A stretch of 64,000 nucleotides of DNA, taken from contig CAWBPD010000012.1 in assembly GCA_963790575.1 (NCBI GenBank), positions 124,001 through 188,000 of the forward strand, given 5' to 3'. Under the pieces are notes generated by a model, which was given only the letters and a program-made list of their open reading frames with translations, made no database searches and had not been told where the DNA came from. Origin of the DNA: CAVTSA01 sp963790575. GTDB taxonomy: Bacteria; Chloroflexota; Dormibacteria; Dormibacterales; Dormibacteraceae. Numbering within the stretch: the stretch's first letter is position 1; the number at the start of each line of letters is the position of its first letter. Positions 29,212 through 37,392 of the stretch are shown here, piece after piece. The position numbers and the translations under genes are program-made.

Positions 29212-29776
29212 CGAGGATCACCACCCGATCGGTTCCGTCGATCTCACTCAGAAGGACCTCCACGTGTTCACCCTCGGCGGTGGGGATGTTCTTGCCCACG
29301 TAGTCGGCCCGGATCGGCAGCTCACGGTGCCCCCGGTCGACCAGCACCGCCAGCTGCACCGCCCGCGGACGCCCGAACTCGAGCAGCGTCTCCAGCGCCG
29401 CCCGTGCCGTGCGTCCGTGGTGCAGGACGTCGTCGACGATCACGACCGTGCGGCCGCCGAGGTCGGGGACGCGGGAGACCGGGGGCCGGGTCGGCACCCG
29501 GTCGTCGCGATGGCCCGAAATGTCCACTTCGCCGACCGGCACCGGGTTGCCTTCCAGGGCCTCCAACAGACCAGCCAGCCGGTGGGCGAGCACATCGCCC
29601 TTGGAGATGACGCCGACCAGGACCAGGCCCTCGGTGCCCCGGTTGCGCTCCACGATCTCGTGCGCGATGCGGCTCAACGACCGGCGCAGCCCGGCGGCGT
29701 CCAGCACGGTGGCCTTGACGCGGCCGCTCCTCGACGGCTGGGTGGCGGGCTCGGCGGTCATGCCGGGGCCGCTCAT
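29204..29776 (-). CDS. pyrR: Bifunctional pyr operon regulator/uracil phosphoribosyltransferase PyrR
   Basis: The 190-residue type I phosphoribosyltransferase-fold protein has the PRPP loop VVIVDDVLHHGRTARAAL and the PyrR-specific segments SRIAHEIVERNRGTEGLVLVGVISKGDVLAHRLA, VGEVDISGHRDD and LVDRGHRELPIRADYVGKNIPT. PyrR binds a conserved RNA loop in pyr leaders when UMP or UTP is high, reducing expression, and often keeps weak uracil phosphoribosyltransferase activity. Its target loop is visible upstream of pyrB. It lies second in the operon; the ATG overlaps the pyrB stop by 4 nt. In many bacteria pyrR is first, so this order is a small variation. Confidence 0.93.
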
Positions 29777-30717
29777 GAGAGCACCAGATCCAGCAGCGCC
29801 ATCCGGACCCGCATCCCGTTGCGCGCCTGACGGAAGTAGGCGGCGCGCGGGTCCTGGTCGACCTCGGGATCGATCTCGTCGACGCGGGGCAGCGGGTGCA
29901 TCACGATCGAGTGCTCGGGGAGCCGCCGCATCGCGTCGGGGTCGATCTTGTAGATGCCCTTCACCTGCAGGTAGTCCTCGGGGCTGCGGAAACGCTCCTT
30001 CTGGATGCGGGTCTGGTAGACGACGTCCACCTCGGGCAGCACCGCATCCAGGTCGGCGGTCTCGCGCCAGTGCACGCCCCGCTCGGTGAGGTAGCTCTTG
30101 AGGTCGTCTCCCATCCGTACCTGGGGCGGCGCCACGAACGTGATCTCGACGCCGTCGAACTTGGCCAGCAGATAGCTGAGCGAGCGGACCGTGCGTCCGT
30201 TGGCGAGGTCACCGACCATGGCCACCCGCGTGCCGTCGACGCGGCCCAGCTCGTCCTGGATGGTGTAGAGGTCGAGCAGGGCCTGGGTCGGGTGTTGGCC
30301 GCGCCCGTCGCCGCCGTTGATGACGGGGACGTCGGAGACCCGCGCGGCCCGCTCGGCGGCGCCCTCGGCGTCGTGGCGGAGGACGATCACGTCCGCGTAC
30401 CCGGCGACGATGCGGATCGTGTCCTCCAGCGTCTCGCCCTTGGCGGCACTCGAGAACTCGCGGGCGTTGTCGGTGCCCATCACCCGGCCCCCGAGCCGCA
30501 ACATCGCCGCCTCGAACGAGAGCCGGGTGCGGGTGGAGGGTTCGTAGAAGAGCGCCGCCAGCACCTGCCCCTGCAGCCGGCCGGCGGCCCGAGCGGGGTC
30601 GGCGCGCATCTCGTCGGTGCGTTCGAAGATGGCCTCCAGGAGAGGGCGGGAGAATTGCTGCGCAGCTACCACATGGTGCAGGCGTCGCTGCCGCGCGGCA
30701 GGCGTTGTGAGAGCCAT
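29773..30717 (-). CDS. pyrB: Aspartate carbamoyltransferase catalytic subunit
   Basis: The 314-residue protein condenses carbamoyl phosphate with aspartate. Signature residues are all present: FYEPSTRTRLSFEAA for carbamoyl phosphate, SSAAKGETLEDTIR for the mobile lysine loop, INGGDGRGQHPTQALLDLYTI, and MHPLPRVDEI for aspartate. No regulatory PyrI gene is present, so it probably acts as a simple catalytic trimer. It is first in the leftward operon pyrB-pyrR-carAB-pyrK-pyrD. The ATG at 30717 follows AAGGAG by 7-8 nt, and the PyrR-type RNA loop ends only a few bases before that Shine-Dalgarno. pyrC is not in the operon. Confidence 0.94.
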   Translation of the reverse strand: MALTTPAARQRRLHHVVAAQQFSRPLLEAIFERTDEMRADPARAAGRLQGQVLAALFYEPSTRTRLSFEAAMLRLGGRVMGTDNAREFSSAAKGETLEDTIRIVAGYADVIVLRHDAEGAAERAARVSDVPVINGGDGRGQHPTQALLDLYTIQDELGRVDGTRVAMVGDLANGRTVRSLSYLLAKFDGVEITFVAPPQVRMGDDLKSYLTERGVHWRETADLDAVLPEVDVVYQTRIQKERFRSPEDYLQVKGIYKIDPDAMRRLPEHSIVMHPLPRVDEIDPEVDQDPRAAYFRQARNGMRVRMALLDLVLS

Positions 30718-30730
30718 TCATCACTCCTTC

Positions 30731-30748
30731 CCGGCCTCTCCGGACCGG
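30731..30748 (-). promoter_or_regulatory. PyrR-binding RNA stem-loop upstream of pyrB
   Basis: On the coding strand this reads CCGGTCCGGAGAGGCCGG. It fits the PyrR anti-antiterminator consensus UCCNGNGAGGY (UCCGGAGAGGC) and has flanking CCGG/CCGG arms to close the stem. It sits directly before the AAGGAG ribosome-binding site of pyrB with no obvious downstream terminator, so PyrR bound to UMP would block translation initiation, as proposed for mycobacterial pyr leaders, rather than cause Bacillus-type transcription attenuation. Confidence 0.75.
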
Positions 30749-30888
30749 ATTAAAGGGCGGCCGCCGGGTCCCTCTCCGGCGTTGAACGGCGATTCTACGC
30801 AGCCCAGGGCCGCGGCGCCGTTTGGGGTGGGACGCACGGACGGTAGACTCCAGCAGGTATTCAGTCAGAACCGTCCCAAGGTGGCCGC

Positions 30889-30932
30889 TTGCGTTTCCCG
30901 TCCGGTCGAATTACGATATAAATATGATATCG
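30889..30932 (+). promoter_or_regulatory. Promoter and overlapping dyad upstream of ABC transporter operon
   Basis: TTGCGT at 30889-30894 and TACGAT at 30912-30917 are separated by 17 bp, a good sigma-70 spacing. The -10 box overlaps a perfect inverted repeat CGATAT-N7-ATATCG at 30914-30932, in an AT-rich patch unlike the surroundings. A repressor bound there would block the promoter. GGGAGG lies 5-8 nt before the ATG at 30971. No regulator gene is adjacent. Confidence 0.55.
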
Positions 30933-30970
30933 CTTTTCTGGCGGAGAGGCGGTGTGAAGGGAGGACCCCC

Positions 30971-31925
30971 ATGACCACCACCGATGTCGCAACGCCGGCG
31001 CCACAGCCGGCCGCTACCGCCCAGCCGCTCGTCGTCGAGACCCGCGGCCTCACCAAGCGCTTCGGCCACATCGTCGCCGTCGACAACCTCAACATGCAGA
31101 TCCGCCGGGGCGAGGTCTATGGCTTCCTGGGAGCCAACGGGGCCGGCAAGACCACCACGCTCCGCATGCTGACCGGTCTCATCCGCGCCACCTCGGGCAG
31201 TGCCACTGTGGCCGGCCATCCACCCGGCGCCCCCGCCGGCCTGGGCAAGATCGGGTCGCTCATCGAGGGACCCGCCTTCTACGGGTACCTCTCCGGGTAC
31301 GACAACCTGAAGGTGGTCGTCGCAGTACGCGGGGCTGAAGGCGTCGCACATCGACGACGCGCTGGGGATCGTGGAGATGCTCCCACGTGCGCGCGACAAG
31401 TACAAGACCTATTCGATGGGGATGAAGCAGCGGATCGCGATGGCGGCCGCGCTGCTCAAGAATCCGGAGCTGCTGATCCTGGACGAGCCCACCAACGGCC
31501 TCGACCCGCAGGGGATCGTCGCGATGCGGAAGCTGATCGTGGATCTCGGGCATGAGGGACACACCGTGCTCGTCTCCAGCCACCTCCTCGACGAGGTGGA
31601 GCAGATGTGCACCCGGATCGGCGTCATCAAGACCGGCCGGCTGATCGCCGAGGGCACGATGGCGGAGCTGCGGTCGGGCCCGAGCACGCTGGAGGTGCGC
31701 GCCGAACCACAGGATCGGGCGCGGGAGTTGCTCCAGCGCATGGTGGGAGCGGACGCCGTCCAGGAGAACGACGGGATGTTCCGGCTCCACGCCGAGCCGG
31801 AGCAGGCCGCAAGGCTCAACCGGTCCTTGGTGGAGGACGGCGTCGAGGTCAGCCACCTCGCGGTGGCGCAGCGATCGCTCGAGGACGTGTTCCTGGAGCT
31901 CACGGGAACGGAGGTGGGGCCATGA
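30971..31925 (+). pseudogene. ABC transporter ATP-binding protein, frameshifted
   Basis: An ABC-2 type ATPase read in two frames. 30971 to about 31320 encodes the Walker A part (LTKRFGHIVAVDNLNMQIRR, GANGAGKTTTLRMLTGL, up to SGYDNLKVV). After one extra base in GTGGTCGTCGCAGTAC near 31320 the frame changes and resumes as QYAGLKASHIDDALGIVEMLP, with signature YSMGMKQRIAMAAALL, Walker B LLILDEPTNGLDP and H-loop VLVSSHLLDE to the stop at 31923. Without the extra base the protein would be about 317 residues and intact in every motif. The stop overlaps the permease ATG (ATGA). It may be a real mutation or an assembly error. Confidence 0.8.
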
Positions 31926-32812
31926 GCACCCGCGCCACGGTGCTGTCGGTGACGGGCGCGGGCTTCCTGGGGGCTCTGCGCGCGGAACTCCTGAAGACGT
32001 GCAAGCGCTGGTCGCCCTGGGTCCTGCTCATCCTGGAGTTGGTCATCATCGTCGGGCTGAGCTACTTCGTGGTCTGGGTGATCGGCGCGCACAACCTCGG
32101 GAACGTTCCCGAGGCGGCCAGGAAATCGCTCCTCGCGGGCATCTACCCCGGTGGGTTCGCGCACCAGGGGATCGGCGGCTCCGGCCTGACCCCGATCCTG
32201 GCGCTGCTGCTGGGCGCGCTGTTGACCGGCACCGACTTCGGGTCCGGCACGCTGAAGACGCTGTTCACCCTGCGGCCGGCGCGGCTGGAGGCGCTGACGG
32301 CGAAGTTCACCGCCATCGCGATCGCGGTCGCGGTCGGCGTGGTGGTGGTGTTCGCGGTCACCGCCGCGGCGAGCGTGGTCTTCGCGGCCATCCAGGGAGC
32401 CTCCCTCTCCAACTGGCCCTCGGCCTGGGAGGTGGTGCGCGCGATGCTGGGGGCGTGGCTGATCTGGGGCTGGTGGGCCCTGTTCGGCGCCGCGCTTTCG
32501 ATCCTGTTCCAGAACATGGCGCTCGCGATCGGGATCGGGCTCGCCTACCAGGTGGTGCTGGAGGGGCTGCTGCTGAACATCGGGGCGTCGTTCCACATCA
32601 GCTTCTTCGTCAACCTCAAGCGCGCGTTCCCGGGGCCCAACGCGGGCTGGGTGCAGGACGCCTTTCCGGTCCACGTGGTGGGGCATGCGGTCTCCACGGC
32701 GGTGGCGTCGGGAGCCAACACCGCGGGTCAGGCGGCACTGATTCTGGCCGGCTGGTGCCTCGTCGCCGTCGTCGTCAGCGGCATCGTGGTGGCGGTCCGC
32801 GACGTCATCTGA
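31922..32812 (+). CDS. ABC-2 type transporter permease
   Basis: The 296-residue membrane protein has about six hydrophobic helices, beginning after ELLKTCKRWSPWVLLILELVIIVGLSYFVVWVIG and including LAIGIGLAYQVVLEGLLL. The pattern LTGTDFGSGTLKTLFTLRPARLEALTAKF is the cytoplasmic loop typical of ABC-2 permeases that pair with a CcmA-like ATPase. It would form the channel of an exporter with the upstream ATPase gene, to which it is translationally coupled; function therefore depends on whether the ATPase frameshift is real. A three-copy palindrome array follows the stop. Confidence 0.82.
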   Translation: MSTRATVLSVTGAGFLGALRAELLKTCKRWSPWVLLILELVIIVGLSYFVVWVIGAHNLGNVPEAARKSLLAGIYPGGFAHQGIGGSGLTPILALLLGALLTGTDFGSGTLKTLFTLRPARLEALTAKFTAIAIAVAVGVVVVFAVTAAASVVFAAIQGASLSNWPSAWEVVRAMLGAWLIWGWWALFGAALSILFQNMALAIGIGLAYQVVLEGLLLNIGASFHISFFVNLKRAFPGPNAGWVQDAFPVHVVGHAVSTAVASGANTAGQAALILAGWCLVAVVVSGIVVAVRDVI

Positions 32813-32821
32813 GCCGGTCCG

Positions 32822-32938
32822 CGCGCCCAGATGACCCCCGCTGGTGCACCTCCGGGGCCTAGCCGCGCCCAGATAAGCCCCGCTGGTGCACCTCCGGGGC
32901 CCTACCGCGCCCAGATAAGCCCCGCTGGTGCACCTCCG
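32822..32938. repeat. Three-copy palindrome array, core GTGCAC, 42-bp period (locus 6)
   Basis: Three GTGCAC cores are centred at 32846.5, 32888.5 and 32930.5, both intervals exactly 42 bp. Each unit reads CCCCGCTGGTGCACCTCCGG, with two mismatched pairs five and six positions from the centre. The left flank GCGCCCAGATAAGC is repeated too, so these are nearly identical 42-bp tandem units. The array fills the gap between two convergent genes (permease and pxpA). Confidence 0.93.
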
Positions 32939-32952
32939 CTGCCGCCCCACGG

Positions 32953-33720
32953 TCAGAGCCAGCTGCCCATCGCCGCCACCTCGACGCCGGCCGCCTGCAG
33001 GCGCCGGCGCACCTCGGTGGCGAAGGCGACCGCCTTGGGGTTGTCGCCGTGGCAGCACAGTGTGTCGACCTGGACCTCGATCACGGTCCCGTCGAGACAG
33101 CGGACCCGCCCCTCCTCGACCATCCGCTGCGCCTGCTCAGCCGCAGCCGCCGGATCTTCGATCATGGCCCCCGGATGGCGGCGATCGACCAGCGACCCGT
33201 CGGGTTCGTAGGCGCGGTCGCAGAAGCCTTCGCGGGCCACGCGCAGCCCTGCCTCGTGGCCGGCCCGCTCGAGGCCGGATCCCGGAAGTGCGACCAGCAG
33301 CAGCCCGGGGTCGAAAGCGGCGACACCCTCCGCGATGCCGCGAGCCACCTCAGGCGCCCGGTTGGCCTGGTTGTAGAGCGCGCCGTGCGCCTTCACGTGC
33401 TGCAGCGGCACTGCGTGACGGCGGCAAAAGCCGGCCAGCGCGCCGAGCTGGTAGAGCGTATCGGTCGCGGCCTCGTGCGCGGAGAGGTCCATCACCCGCC
33501 GCCCGAAGCCGTCGCGGTCGGGAAAGCTGGGGTGGGCGCCGACCGCGACCCCCGCCTGCTTGGCCAGGGCGACCGTGGCCTCCATCACCCGGGGGTCCCC
33601 TCCATGCCACCCGCAGGCGATGTTGGCGGAGGTCAGCGCCGGCATCAGCTCCCGGTCGGCCCCCAGCTTCCACACGCCATAGCTCTCACCCAGGTCCGCG
33701 TTCAGATCGACACGTGCCAT
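32953..33720 (-). CDS. pxpA: 5-oxoprolinase subunit PxpA (LamB/YcsF family)
   Basis: The 255-residue protein has the YcsF/LamB pattern: VDLNADLGESYGVWKLGAD at the start, TSANIACGWHGGDPRVMEATVALAKQAGVAVGAHPSFPDRDGFGRR, HVKAHGALYNQ, and VQVDTLCCHGDNPKAVAF near the end. In the PxpABC complex it hydrolyses ATP-activated 5-oxoproline to glutamate together with PxpB and PxpC; neither partner is encoded here. The GTG/ATG start at 33720 gives MARVDLNADLG, the standard N-terminus. A polysaccharide deacetylase gene is immediately upstream on the same strand. Confidence 0.92.
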   Translation of the reverse strand: MARVDLNADLGESYGVWKLGADRELMPALTSANIACGWHGGDPRVMEATVALAKQAGVAVGAHPSFPDRDGFGRRVMDLSAHEAATDTLYQLGALAGFCRRHAVPLQHVKAHGALYNQANRAPEVARGIAEGVAAFDPGLLLVALPGSGLERAGHEAGLRVAREGFCDRAYEPDGSLVDRRHPGAMIEDPAAAAEQAQRMVEEGRVRCLDGTVIEVQVDTLCCHGDNPKAVAFATEVRRRLQAAGVEVAAMGSWL

Positions 33721-33746
33721 GGGCTGAAACCGTACCGGCGCCAGGG

Positions 33747-34601
33747 CTAGGCCGGGGGGCGGTAGAGCCCGTAGGCACGCCCGTCCCGGAATCGCTCGGC
33801 GACCTGGTCCAGACGGGAGAACTCGACGTCCAGCTCCCGCAGGTGCGCGATGAGACGCTCCAGGCCCAGGATCCGGTGCCCGCGGCCGATCACCTGAGGG
33901 TGGAAGGTGAGCACGCAGACGCCGTCCTGGTAGTCGCGCACCATGTAGCGGATGTCGTCCAGCCAGTTGCCGAACACATCCTCTGGGGACCGCAGGCCGG
34001 GCAGCACCCGCCCCTCCGTGCTGAAGTACTCGAAGGCCGGATAGTCGTCCAGGGACCAGGTCACCGGCAGCTGGACCAGGTTGGTCGGCGCGCCGAAACG
34101 AGCGGGGCCGTCGGGCACGATCTCATCGCCGCTCCGGGCGTAGAAGGGCGTGTAGTCGGTCGACATCAGGCTCGAGTCGTAGAGCAGCCCCAGCTCGAGC
34201 AGGATGGCAATGGTGGCAGGCCCCAGATCCCAGCTCGGAGTGCGGTTGCCACGCGGAGGAGCCCCCACCAGCGAGGTCAGCACGTCGTACGCCCGGCGGA
34301 AGACCGCTCGTTCCTCCTCCAGGCTGAGGGTAGAGACCACCTCGTGCGCGTAGCCGTGCATCCCCACCTCGTGGCCGGCGGAGACGATCGCCTGGCACTG
34401 GTCGGGATACGTTTCGACCGTGTGGCCGGGAATGAAGAAGGTGGAGGGGATGTGTTCGCGCTCCAGGAGGTGGAGGAGCCGCGGGATCACGTGGGCTCCG
34501 AATTCCCCCCGCGAGATCGGGCCCGGCGAGTGCATCCCGCGCACGATCCAGAGCGACATCGCATCGAAGTCGAACGTCAGGCAGACGGTCCCCTTGCTCA
34601 T
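33747..34601 (-). CDS. Polysaccharide deacetylase family protein (CE4-like)
   Basis: The 284-residue protein has the NodB-homology layout: VCLTFDFDAMSLWIV carries the metal-binding Asp pair (D-F-D, a variant also seen in allantoinase-like PuuE members), GHEVGMHGYAHE the His-x-x-x-His metal site, and VLTFHPQVIGRG a third conserved segment. This variant group acts on small amides or allantoin-like compounds as well as polysaccharides. No signal peptide is present, which argues for a cytoplasmic substrate, not cell wall. It is followed by pxpA (5-oxoproline hydrolysis), in keeping with amide metabolism. ATG 34601 gives MSKGTVCLTFDFD. Confidence 0.8.
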   Translation of the reverse strand: MSKGTVCLTFDFDAMSLWIVRGMHSPGPISRGEFGAHVIPRLLHLLEREHIPSTFFIPGHTVETYPDQCQAIVSAGHEVGMHGYAHEVVSTLSLEEERAVFRRAYDVLTSLVGAPPRGNRTPSWDLGPATIAILLELGLLYDSSLMSTDYTPFYARSGDEIVPDGPARFGAPTNLVQLPVTWSLDDYPAFEYFSTEGRVLPGLRSPEDVFGNWLDDIRYMVRDYQDGVCVLTFHPQVIGRGHRILGLERLIAHLRELDVEFSRLDQVAERFRDGRAYGLYRPPA

Positions 34602-34635
34602 GACACCTCTTCCATAGCACCTGTAGCCTGCGGGC

Positions 34636-35853
34636 GTGGAAGCGCCGGTGCCTGAGGCGCTGCGGACGAGGCATCCGATCGTGGTCGCGCTCGCCCTCTC
34701 CACCGGCCCTCTGGTGGCGGTGGGCCTGGCGCGGTTCGCCTATTCGCTGCTGCTGCCGGTCATGCGCAGCGACCTTCACTGGACCCTGGCCCAGGCCGGT
34801 GCCATGAACACGGCGAACGCGCTCGGATACCTGGCGGGGGCACTGGTGGCGGGACCGCTGCTGACGCGAGCCGGCAGCCGCCGGCCCTATCTGTACGGCG
34901 TCATCGTCACTTCACTGGCGGTGCTGGCGTCGGCCGCCACCGGCAACTTCGCGCTGCTCCTGGCTCTGCGCCTGGTGGCGGGCTTGGCGGGCGCGCTGGT
35001 GTTCATCGCGGGCGGCGCCCTGGTGGCGGCTCTGGTCGCCGGACTCCACTCGGCGCGCTCGACCGCGATCCTGGGCAGCTACTTCGCGGGGCCGGGCGCC
35101 GGTATCGTGGTCTCGGCGCTGGTGGTCCCCCCCGTCATCGGCCTCGGGGGTAGCGCTTCGTGGCGCTGGGGCTGGGTGGTGCTGGGCGTCACGTCGCTGC
35201 TGATCACGCTGCTGGTGAGCGTGCCCGCCGGTCTGCGGTCGGCGGAAGCACCGGTGTCGGAAGAGAGGAGTGCGGGCGCCACCTGGCCGGTGCGAGGGCT
35301 GGTGCCGATCATGATCGGCTACCTGCTGTTCGGCGCCGGCTACATCGCCTATCTCACCTTCATCGTGGCGTTCCTGGAGTCGGAGGGGCTGGGGCAGATC
35401 GCGGTGATGGCGTTCTGGGCCGTCCTGGGCGCGTCCGCGGTGGCGGCTCCGCTGGTCTGGGGATCCGTTCTCGCCCGCCTCCGCGCCGGCACCGGACCAG
35501 CGGCCGTGCTCGCGACGACCACCGTGGGCGCCGCGATTCCCCTGCTCTTCCGCACCCCGGCCGGCGACTTTTTGTCGGCGGTCCTCTTCGGCGGTGCCTT
35601 CCTGACCGTGGTCACCGCGACCACGAACCTGGCCCGACGGTGGCTGACCGCGGTGCAGGTGGCGCCCGCGATCGCGGTGATGACCGTCTTCTTCGGCGCC
35701 GGGCAGAGCGTGGGACCCGTGCTGGCGGGGGTCCTCTCCGAGGGTCCGCGCGGCTTTCGCACCGGACTCGAGCTCTCCGTCGCGCTGCTCGCCGCCGGCG
35801 CCGTGGCCGCCCTGTTTCAGCGACCCCTCCCCGGCGCCCACCGCACAAGGTGA
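34636..35853 (+). CDS. MFS transporter, YbfB/YjiJ family
   Basis: The 405-residue, twelve-helix transporter has the family opening ALSTGPLVAVGLARFAYSLLLPVMRSDLHWTLAQAGAMNTANALGYLAG, very typical of YbfB/YjiJ (UPF0226). The substrate of the family is not established. GTG at 34636 is only 34 bp from the divergent deacetylase start, so their promoters overlap. A TetR regulator follows 49 bp after the stop and may control this gene, although the intergenic gap shows no evident operator. Confidence 0.85.
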   Translation: MEAPVPEALRTRHPIVVALALSTGPLVAVGLARFAYSLLLPVMRSDLHWTLAQAGAMNTANALGYLAGALVAGPLLTRAGSRRPYLYGVIVTSLAVLASAATGNFALLLALRLVAGLAGALVFIAGGALVAALVAGLHSARSTAILGSYFAGPGAGIVVSALVVPPVIGLGGSASWRWGWVVLGVTSLLITLLVSVPAGLRSAEAPVSEERSAGATWPVRGLVPIMIGYLLFGAGYIAYLTFIVAFLESEGLGQIAVMAFWAVLGASAVAAPLVWGSVLARLRAGTGPAAVLATTTVGAAIPLLFRTPAGDFLSAVLFGGAFLTVVTATTNLARRWLTAVQVAPAIAVMTVFFGAGQSVGPVLAGVLSEGPRGFRTGLELSVALLAAGAVAALFQRPLPGAHRTR

Positions 35854-35902
35854 CTCAACGCGGGAAGCACGGCCGGACGGCACTTGCTACCCTTGGCGAA
35901 CC

Positions 35903-36544
35903 GTGCGCGAGATGCGAACCTCGTCTGCTCCGGCTCCCGCCCGCCATCGTCGCGTCACCAAGGCCCCTGACGACCGCCGTCAGGACATCCTGGCCGCCGG
36001 AATGAAGCTCTTTCGGACCACGGGGTTCGCCGACACCACGATCGCCGACATCGCGGCCGAGGCCGGCATCGCGAAGGGCACCTTCTACCTCTACTTCGAC
36101 TCCAAGGACGACCTGCTCGGTGTCCTCTGGGAGGCGTACGTCGACGAGCTCATCCGCAAAGGCTCCGAGATCCTCGGTGAGGCGGACGGGTGGTGGCCGA
36201 CCCTGGACCGGCTGTGGGCGGTCCTGATCGAGCACGCGGCGGCCCACGCCGAACTCCACCGCATCGTCTACAGCGGTGCCGACGCCAAGGCGCGGGACCT
36301 CTGCAAGCAGAGCAGCCAGCGCATCATCGACATCCTCGGCACCTACGTCCGCCGGGGAGCCGCCGCCGGGGCGTTCCAGGCCGCCGACGTCGAGGTGGCC
36401 GCCCGGCTCGTGTACCTCGCGGCGGAGGGCGTGCTCGACGACGTCGGCGCGCACCACAAGATCGTGGACCCGGCGCCGATCACGGCCGCGGTGCAGGAGC
36501 TCTGCCATCGCGCCCTGGGAGACCCCGCCCTCCTCCGCCGCTAG
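35903..36544 (+). CDS. TetR/AcrR family transcriptional regulator
   Basis: The 213-residue regulator has the N-terminal TetR helix-turn-helix: RRQDILAAGMKLFRTTGFADTTIADIAAEAGIAKGTFYLYFDSKDDLLGVLW. The remainder is a helical ligand-binding domain resembling TetR_C proteins (ILGTYVRRGAAAGAFQAADVEVAARLVYLAAEGVLDD). GTG at 35903 or ATG at 35912 are both acceptable, as the basic leader is not conserved. It probably controls the MFS gene upstream or itself. A CACGTG-type palindrome pair follows the stop. Confidence 0.88.
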   Translation: MREMRTSSAPAPARHRRVTKAPDDRRQDILAAGMKLFRTTGFADTTIADIAAEAGIAKGTFYLYFDSKDDLLGVLWEAYVDELIRKGSEILGEADGWWPTLDRLWAVLIEHAAAHAELHRIVYSGADAKARDLCKQSSQRIIDILGTYVRRGAAAGAFQAADVEVAARLVYLAAEGVLDDVGAHHKIVDPAPITAAVQELCHRALGDPALLRR

Positions 36545-36558
36545 CCCACCACCCAATT

Positions 36559-36623
36559 CCCGCTTTCACGTGAAGGGGGGCTTATCCGGCGCGCGATGGG
36601 GCCGCTTTCACGTGAAAGGGGGG
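36559..36623. repeat. Palindrome pair, core CACGTG, 42-bp spacing (locus 7)
   Basis: CACGTG cores are centred at 36569.5 and 36611.5, 42 bp apart. The second copy reads CCGCTTTCACGTGAAAGGGG, a palindrome with one mismatch; the first has lost one A in the right arm. The spacer between the copies is otherwise dissimilar. It lies between the TetR stop and the start of the YwaF-like membrane protein gene, 37-100 bp upstream of the latter. Confidence 0.88.
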
Positions 36624-36659
36624 TTCTGTGGGCCGAGGGGGGAGAATGGACGCCGGGCG

Positions 36660-37376
36660 ATGCGGATCTTCTCGACCGAGTACTGGCTGACGCTGGCCGG
36701 CGTGGCGGGTGCGATCGCCGCGGTGACGGTGGCAGCGCGTCTGTGGCCGGGGCGCTGGGCCATCGTCTTCGCGCGTGCCCTGGCCGTGTTTCTGGTCGCG
36801 AACCAGCTCAGCTGGTACATCGTGGAGCGGGGCTCGCTCTCGGTCCAGTGGTCCCTCCCGCTCGGACTCTGCGAGATCGGCACCTTCGTCGCCGGGGCAG
36901 CGCTCTGGTGGCGGACGCCCCTGCTGGTGGAGTTCACCTACTTCTGGGGCCTGGGCGGGACGATCCAGGCGCTGCTGACGCCGGAGCTGGACCGCTCGAG
37001 CCTGTTCCCCACCTACTTCTTCTTCCAGTACTACATCAACCACGGGGGCCTGGTCCTGGCGGCCGTGTTCCTGGTGGTCGGCCTCAACCTGGTGCCGAGG
37101 TCGGGCGCGGTGCTCCGGGTGATCGCGATCACGTTCGGATACCTGGTGGTGGTGGCCGGTATCGACCGCCTGACCGGCGGTGACTATCTCTATCTGCGCC
37201 AGCCGCCGCCCACCGTCAGCGTGCTCAACCTGCTCGGTCCCTGGCCCTGGTACGTCCTGGGCATGATCGGGCTCGGGTTGGTGGTCCTTTTCATCCTCAA
37301 CTCGCCCTTCTGGCTGATGCGCCGGCTGGGCCGGAGCGCGGCCCGGCCGAAGCACCAGGTCGCCGGCGGCGGATAG
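36660..37376 (+). CDS. TIGR02206/YwaF family integral membrane protein
   Basis: The 238-residue protein has about seven membrane helices and matches the YwaF/TIGR02206 group: FSTEYWLTLAGVAGAIAAVTV at the start, VQWSLPLGLCEIGTFVAGAALWWRTPLLVEFTYFWGLGGTIQALLTPEL in the middle, FFFQYYINHGGLVLAAVFLV, and LLGPWPWYVLGMIGLGLVVLFILNSPFW at the end. The function is unknown in the whole family. ATG 36660 gives MRIFSTEYW. The palindrome pair of locus 7 lies directly upstream. Confidence 0.83.
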   Translation: MRIFSTEYWLTLAGVAGAIAAVTVAARLWPGRWAIVFARALAVFLVANQLSWYIVERGSLSVQWSLPLGLCEIGTFVAGAALWWRTPLLVEFTYFWGLGGTIQALLTPELDRSSLFPTYFFFQYYINHGGLVLAAVFLVVGLNLVPRSGAVLRVIAITFGYLVVVAGIDRLTGGDYLYLRQPPPTVSVLNLLGPWPWYVLGMIGLGLVVLFILNSPFWLMRRLGRSAARPKHQVAGGG

Positions 37377-37392
37377 GGAGTCCGCTGCCCGC

